A stretch of 64,000 bases of DNA from Eubacterium sp. AF22-9 (GTDB lineage: Bacteria; Bacillota; Clostridia; Lachnospirales; Lachnospiraceae). The DNA is taken from NCBI GenBank assembly GCA_003458705.1, contig QRVH01000012.1, positions 1 through 64,000 on the forward strand, written 5' to 3'. A program made the position numbers and the translations under genes. This document shows, piece after piece, positions 60,829 to 64,000 of this stretch. Within the stretch, counting starts at the first letter, position 1. Every line of letters starts with the position of its first letter. Below the pieces are notes generated by a model. The model did no database searches. It saw only the letters and a program-made list of their open reading frames with translations, and was not told where the DNA came from.

Positions 60829-60857
60829 GCGCCCGTCCGCAAGACGCGGACGGGCGC
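60829..60857 (-). terminator. GC-rich terminator
   Basis: Perfect 12-bp stem GCGCCCGTCCGC/GCGGACGGGCGC with a 5-nt loop. On the minus strand it is followed by ATTTTGCTTTTTTC, so it ends transcripts coming from the methyltransferase side. Confidence 0.7.
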
Positions 60858-60979
60858 AAAGGAAATGTAAGCAGTAGCTAAATGTATTGACAGTTCACAT
60901 TCATAGCCGGAATATCCCGCTTGCGGAGCATAGCTTTTTTTGACCGCAAAGCATTAGGCGGGTTACAGTAAATAAAAAT

Positions 60980-61014
60980 GGACACGGCGATACCTCCCCG
61001 ATACCGCCGTATCC
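60980..61014 (-). terminator. Hairpin upstream of the sigma gene
   Basis: GGACACGGCGATACC (60,980-60,994) pairs with GATACCGCCGTATCC (61,000-61,014) with two wobbles. The minus-strand 3' side is T-rich. Confidence 0.5.
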
Positions 61015-61097
61015 TTAAAAAAGGGCGACTTTAATACACTACCCGCAATCCATTCTATAATAGGGAACAGCGGCTTTTGCGCAATATTAAATAAAAA

Positions 61098-61140
61098 AGC
61101 CGATAACACATAGGTTTTTTGACCTAATGCGTTATCGGCT
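61098..61140 (-). terminator. Terminator after the radical SAM methyltransferase
   Basis: AGCCGATAAC (61,098-61,107) pairs with GTTATCGGCT (61,131-61,140), with an inner TAGG/CCTA stem. On the minus strand the arm ends in a T-run. Confidence 0.8.
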
Positions 61141-61167
61141 CTGCGTCTATGCGTCTGGCACTTTTAA

Positions 61168-62151
61168 TCATTTTTTTTTGAATTTATTATATGTGTTAGC
61201 TAACTGTCCACAAGCCGCGTTAATCTCTCTGCCATGAGAAACTCTCATAGTAACTTCAAGTCCTGCTTGCTCTAATTGATGTTTGAATGCAACTATTTCC
61301 CGTTTCTGTGGTGCTTTAATTCTTGAATTGCTTGTTGGGTTGTATTGTAACACGTTAATCATAACTTTTTTGCCCCGAAACCATTTTGCAAGTTGTCTTA
61401 CATCTGAGGGCCGGTCATTTATACCCGGTAAAAGCAAATACGCAAAGACAATTTTGCGATTATGCCTTTCAGAATAGGATAAGGCTTGCTTAACAACATC
61501 TTCAATAGCATATATGCGCATGTGAGGAATAATACGATTTCTTGCAGATTGTGTTGCTGCGTGTAAAGATATTGTCAACTGAATTTTAAGATGTTCCTCG
61601 CGCAATTTTTTTAATTGATCGACCGGACCAACTGTTGATATGGTAATGCCGTCGGTTGGAAAGTTGAGCCCATATCTATCTCGGAGAATATGGATTGCTT
61701 TTATCAAGTTGTCATAATTGAATAAAGGCTCTCCCATACCCATAAAAACGATACGGTTTACTTTTCGACGCAACAATATAATCTGTTGTACGATTTCTGA
61801 CGATGTTAGATTACGAACAAAGCCATTTCGCCCGGACTCACAAAAAATACAACCAACAGGACAACCGACTTGTGTGCTCACGCAAACAGTTCCACCATCT
61901 CGCCGCTTGATAAAAACCGTTTCAATGTATTTGTTGTCTTTCAGTTCGTAAACATACTTTTCAGTATCACTGCTTTTGCAAATATTTTTTACCAACATTG
62001 ATAGATTTTTTTTGCGTGGTAATTGCTTATATAATTCTTCATATAAGGCTTTTGCTTCATTCTCGCCAATAACTTCCGACATTTCTTTGTAAGTAAATCC
62101 GTATGGATCATTCCGTACTTCCGCAGGCGTATATTTAGGTAAACGTTTCAT
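61168..62151 (-). CDS. Cfr/RlmN-family radical SAM 23S rRNA methyltransferase (possible resistance gene)
   Basis: A 327-residue radical SAM enzyme. The CxxxCxxC cluster motif is in VGCPVGCIFCESG; the upstream Cys in VCVSTQVGC and the C-terminal Cys in NAACGQLAN are the two methyl-transfer cysteines of RlmN/Cfr. FMGMGEP, TISTVG and LTISLHAAT loops are conserved. Housekeeping RlmN methylates A2503 at C2, whereas Cfr methylates C8 and gives phenicol/lincosamide/oxazolidinone resistance. The CESG in place of CxTG and the ACGQL ending, plus the mobile location with a KTR protein and an attenuator-like leader, favour a Cfr-like resistance enzyme. A diverged mobile RlmN is the alternative. Confidence 0.8.
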   Translation of the reverse strand: MKRLPKYTPAEVRNDPYGFTYKEMSEVIGENEAKALYEELYKQLPRKKNLSMLVKNICKSSDTEKYVYELKDNKYIETVFIKRRDGGTVCVSTQVGCPVGCIFCESGRNGFVRNLTSSEIVQQIILLRRKVNRIVFMGMGEPLFNYDNLIKAIHILRDRYGLNFPTDGITISTVGPVDQLKKLREEHLKIQLTISLHAATQSARNRIIPHMRIYAIEDVVKQALSYSERHNRKIVFAYLLLPGINDRPSDVRQLAKWFRGKKVMINVLQYNPTSNSRIKAPQKREIVAFKHQLEQAGLEVTMRVSHGREINAACGQLANTYNKFKKK

Positions 62152-62167
62152 TTTTATATCCTTTCTT

Positions 62168-62353
62168 CTAAATAATAAAAGTTTGTTTTTCTGTATTTTT
62201 GATTACAATCTCTAATTTTTCTACATCAATGATATGCGTCAATTTGCATTTAGGGCAGAAAAGAGGAAAATCTTTTAATACAGTATTATGAAATACTTGA
62301 ACTCTCGTCTTTCCGTTACAAATCGGACATTTTATCCAATATTTTTTAAGCAT
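62168..62353 (-). CDS. Cysteine-rich KTR domain protein
   Basis: A 61-residue zinc-ribbon protein: WIKCPICNGKTRVQVFHNTVLKDFPLFCPKCKLTHIIDVEKLEIV, with CPxC-N-x-KTR and CPKCK knuckles. KTR proteins commonly sit next to ribosome-targeting resistance genes such as tet(M)/tet(W) in Tn916-like elements. Here it precedes the Cfr/RlmN-like gene by 16 nt, in the same direction, behind a terminator. Confidence 0.88.
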   Translation of the reverse strand: MLKKYWIKCPICNGKTRVQVFHNTVLKDFPLFCPKCKLTHIIDVEKLEIVIKNTEKQTFII

Positions 62354-62383
62354 TATATTTCACTCGTCCTTTTTACACAAAAA

Positions 62384-62422
62384 AATGCAGGTCAATCCTC
62401 AACATGAGCATTGACCTGCATT
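62384..62422 (-). terminator. Attenuator terminator just before the KTR gene
   Basis: AATGCAGGTCAAT/ATTGACCTGCATT is a perfect 13-bp stem; on the minus strand TTTTTTTG follows. It lies inside the transcript leader, upstream of KTR and the methyltransferase, so read-through must be controlled. Confidence 0.85.
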
Positions 62423-62530
62423 TATAATGCACAGAGCAGTACAACAAAACTAAGGCATAGCTTGCACTATGTCTATACTATATCTATACGTCGTTAGTTT
62501 TTTGTATAGCATCCGCAAAATAAGCATGAC

Positions 62531-62556
62531 AAAAAAGCCCATGTTGAAAATGGGAA
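62531..62556 (-). terminator. Early leader hairpin
   Basis: On the minus strand TTTTCCCAT-TTTCAAC-ATGGG-CTTTTTTG, a short terminator-like hairpin 18 nt after the leader peptide stop. Confidence 0.65.
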
Positions 62557-62574
62557 AATCCTTTTTTTCAATGC

Positions 62575-62601
62575 TTATCTAATACGCATGCTATGCAACA
62601 T
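62575..62601 (-). CDS. Leader peptide MLHSMRIR
   Basis: An 8-codon ORF (MLHSMRIR, stop) preceded by a perfect AAAGGAGGTG site 6 nt from the ATG at 62601. It is followed by two terminator hairpins and then KTR and the methyltransferase. This is the layout of translation-coupled attenuation in ribosome-antibiotic resistance operons, where drug-stalled ribosomes on the leader change RNA folding and permit read-through. Confidence 0.7.
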   Translation of the reverse strand: MLHSMRIR

Positions 62602-62745
62602 AAACGCCACCTCCTTTTACATAAATTTTATTTTATCAGAAAATCAGTCTACTGTCAATACACAACAGGAAGTATTTAACCTAATGATATGAATTGTGTG
62701 GACATATCCAAAAAGAAAGGTGAACTGTAAAATGTAACAGGGTGA

Positions 62746-63108
62746 ATGAAAATGGCAAAAAGACCCGTACCATTGTACGACTTTAAGGCTTTCGGGGCAG
62801 CTATAAAAGCCGCGAGAAATGAATACGGCGAGAGCCGCAAAAAGGTAAGCGACGAGTTATATATTTCCCCGCGCTACCTTGCGAATATCGAGAACAAGGG
62901 ACAACAGCCGAGTTTACAGGTATTCTATGACCTTGTAACCCGGTATCATATTTCGGTAGATCAATTTTTCTTCCCGAACAGCAATGCGGAGAAATCCACC
63001 GGGCGGCGGCAGCTTGACGCGCTGCTGGACGGTATGAGCGATAAAGGCATACGGATTGTAACCGCAACAGCAAGGGAGATAACGGAAGTCGAAAAAGCAG
63101 AGGATTAA
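62746..63108 (+). CDS. XRE-family regulator of the element
   Basis: A 120-residue regulator: ATGs at 62746 and 62752 are both possible. The HTH is FGAAIKAARNEYGESRKKVSDELYISPRYLANIENKGQQPSLQVFYDLVTRYHISVDQFF, the form found in Tn1549/Tn916-type elements upstream of mobC and relaxase. It stands divergent from the methyltransferase operon. Confidence 0.85.
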   Translation: MKMAKRPVPLYDFKAFGAAIKAARNEYGESRKKVSDELYISPRYLANIENKGQQPSLQVFYDLVTRYHISVDQFFFPNSNAEKSTGRRQLDALLDGMSDKGIRIVTATAREITEVEKAED

Positions 63109-63308
63109 CCTCACAATATGAGAAATCGGGAGATTGCAGCGCATGGCGGCTGCAATCTTTTTTTGCGTCCAAAATCAAAGGAACGCGCAACAAATACCGC
63201 CTTTCGGTGGGGGTATGGAGTAGATAGCAAGCACAGCAAACGAGTACCCGTTTGCGGAAAATGCTTGTTGGATAATCCCAAACCCTTATACCGAAAGGCG
63301 GTGCGGAA

Positions 63309-63638
63309 ATGGAAAACCGAAAGAGAAATATACAGATGAAGTTTTACGTTACGGAAGAAGAAAAGCGGCTGATCGACGAGAAGATGAAGCAGCTTCCCAT
63401 AAAGCAGTATGGGGCATACTTCCGTAAAATGGCGATAGACGGGTATATTCTTGTCGTTGACCGAAGCGACACAAAAGCATATATCCGGGAACTGCAAGCG
63501 GTGAGCCGGAACATCAACCAAATTGCAAAACGCGCCAATGCGACGGGGACGGTTTACAGGCAGGATATAGAGGACATTAAAAAGGCGGTGGACGAGATAT
63601 GGCGGTTACAAAGACGCACCCTATTAAATCAACCTTAA
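63309..63638 (+). CDS. mobC: MobC relaxosome protein
   Basis: A 109-residue protein: IQMKFYVTEEEKRLIDEKMKQLPIKQYGAYFRKMAIDGYIL is a ribbon-helix-helix-like DNA-binding start, followed by LQAVSRNINQIAKRANATGTVYRQDIEDIKKAVDEIWRLQRR, the MobC/BfmC core. It helps the relaxase open oriT. The relaxase gene starts inside its 3' end (40-nt overlap). Confidence 0.9.
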   Translation: MENRKRNIQMKFYVTEEEKRLIDEKMKQLPIKQYGAYFRKMAIDGYILVVDRSDTKAYIRELQAVSRNINQIAKRANATGTVYRQDIEDIKKAVDEIWRLQRRTLLNQP

Positions 63639-63812
63639 AGGCTGCGATAGACTATATCTTAAATCCCGAAAAGACAGACGGGAAGCTGCTTGCGTCCTCT
63701 TTCGGCTGCGGGCTGGAAACCGCCGATATTGAGTTTGCATGGACGCGGGAAGCTGCCGGAGATCGCGGCACACATTTAGGGCGGCACTTGATACAATCCT
63801 TTGCGGTGGGAG
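63599..63812 (+). pseudogene. Relaxase, N-terminal fragment
   Basis: MAVTKTHPIKSTLKAAIDYILNPEKTDGKLLASSFGCGLETADIEFAWTRE...HLGRHLIQSFAVGE is the start of a Tn1549-type relaxase (MobP2/VirD2 class). After about 71 residues, homology stops at 63,812, where an oppositely oriented DUF6061 start begins. All the HUH residues are lost. Confidence 0.8.
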
Positions 63813-63900
63813 AACAGTCAATGCGGAGCATATAGCCAACAGAGGTGTAAACATCAATACTGTTGCGCTTGGGATTGTATTCTGCAAATATTGTTCTCAT
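63813..63900 (-). pseudogene. DUF6061-family N-terminal fragment
   Basis: From the ATG at 63900 the minus strand reads MRTIFAEYNPKRNSIDVYTSVGYMLRIDC, the start of a DUF6061 protein, then runs antisense into the relaxase fragment. Its upstream leader up to the window edge matches that of the frameshifted DUF6061 gene at 16,755 (shared GTGAACTGATTGAAATG). Confidence 0.7.
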
Positions 63901-64000
63901 CGTATTAAATCTCCTTATCGTTAAATCAATCATTTGTTGCAAAAATCAGAAGCATTTCAATCAGTTCACAATGTCACTTTTATTTTGTGTTATACTGTTT

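Noticed and set aside
63652..63942. 96-codon minus-strand frame as one gene
   Set aside because: Only the first part after the internal ATG at 63,900 is DUF6061-like; the remainder is antisense of the relaxase fragment.

Overview
The window looks like a chromosomal accessory region of a low-GC, strictly anaerobic Clostridia, most likely a gut Lachnospiraceae. The basis is AT-rich DNA with Shine-Dalgarno sites of the AGGAGG type, rubredoxin and superoxide-reductase remnants next to a PerR-like regulator, a bile salt hydrolase, FtsH, a Clostridia-type citrate synthase, and several Tn916/Tn1549-like mobile elements. I saw no rRNA, tRNA or CRISPR array.

Layout. (1) 1-4,030: debris of a Tn1549-like conjugative element (VirB4 C-terminus, a CD1108-like N-terminus, DUF262 and group-II-intron-like fragments) around a HAD hydrolase and an unknown gene. 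(2) 4,093-7,600: a response regulator, ABC ATPase, permease and histidine kinase operon of the antimicrobial-peptide immunity type. (3) 7,634-11,044: peroxide and oxygen defence (bcp, yaaA, perR-like, ldh, rubredoxin), with truncated def, high-molecular-weight rubredoxin and superoxide reductase genes. (4) 11,045-16,378: HD-GYP protein, frameshifted hemerythrin, GNATs, PPOX protein, XRE regulator, unknown gene. (5) 16,755-27,650: a BceRS-BceAB-like module followed by integrative mobilizable element A (DUF6040, an overprinted small gene, MobA/MobL relaxase, oriT, DUF3847, Xis, repressor, integrase). (6) 27,710-34,758: GNAT, nitroreductase, DUF2200, a GC-rich sugar acetyltransferase, TetR, and a second ABC transporter. 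(7) 35,300-49,676: an IS4-remnant-flanked region with a small alarmone synthetase, cardiolipin synthase, citrate synthase, MarR, a broken PLD protein, a two-component system, FUSC protein and CDP-alcohol phosphatidyltransferase, then bile salt hydrolase and FtsH. (8) 49,793-57,210: element B, a diverged copy of A in the opposite orientation, followed by an AbiE toxin-antitoxin pair. (9) 57,359-63,900: a vanR-like gene cut by a serine-recombinase element carrying TnpW, HTH and sigma genes, a Cfr/RlmN-like radical SAM methyltransferase with a KTR protein behind an attenuator-like leader, MobC, and a truncated relaxase fused to a truncated DUF6061 gene.

How parts work together. Elements A and B each carry a full set for excision and mobilization by a helper: tyrosine integrase, excisionase, paired palindromic operators between divergent repressor and xis promoters, an RSF1010-like oriT, and a MobA/MobL relaxase whose 3' half is overprinted by two further genes. 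Each is followed, in the same transcriptional direction, by a different possible cargo module: Bce-type peptide resistance for A and AbiE for B. The envelope cluster at 35-50 kb has two promoters with an identical TTGAG direct repeat at an 11-bp period, plausibly a site for the local OmpR-type regulator.

The window is unusually rich in single-base frameshifts, internal deletions and short tandem duplications. That could reflect real decay or base-level assembly error, and I cannot tell which from the sequence alone.
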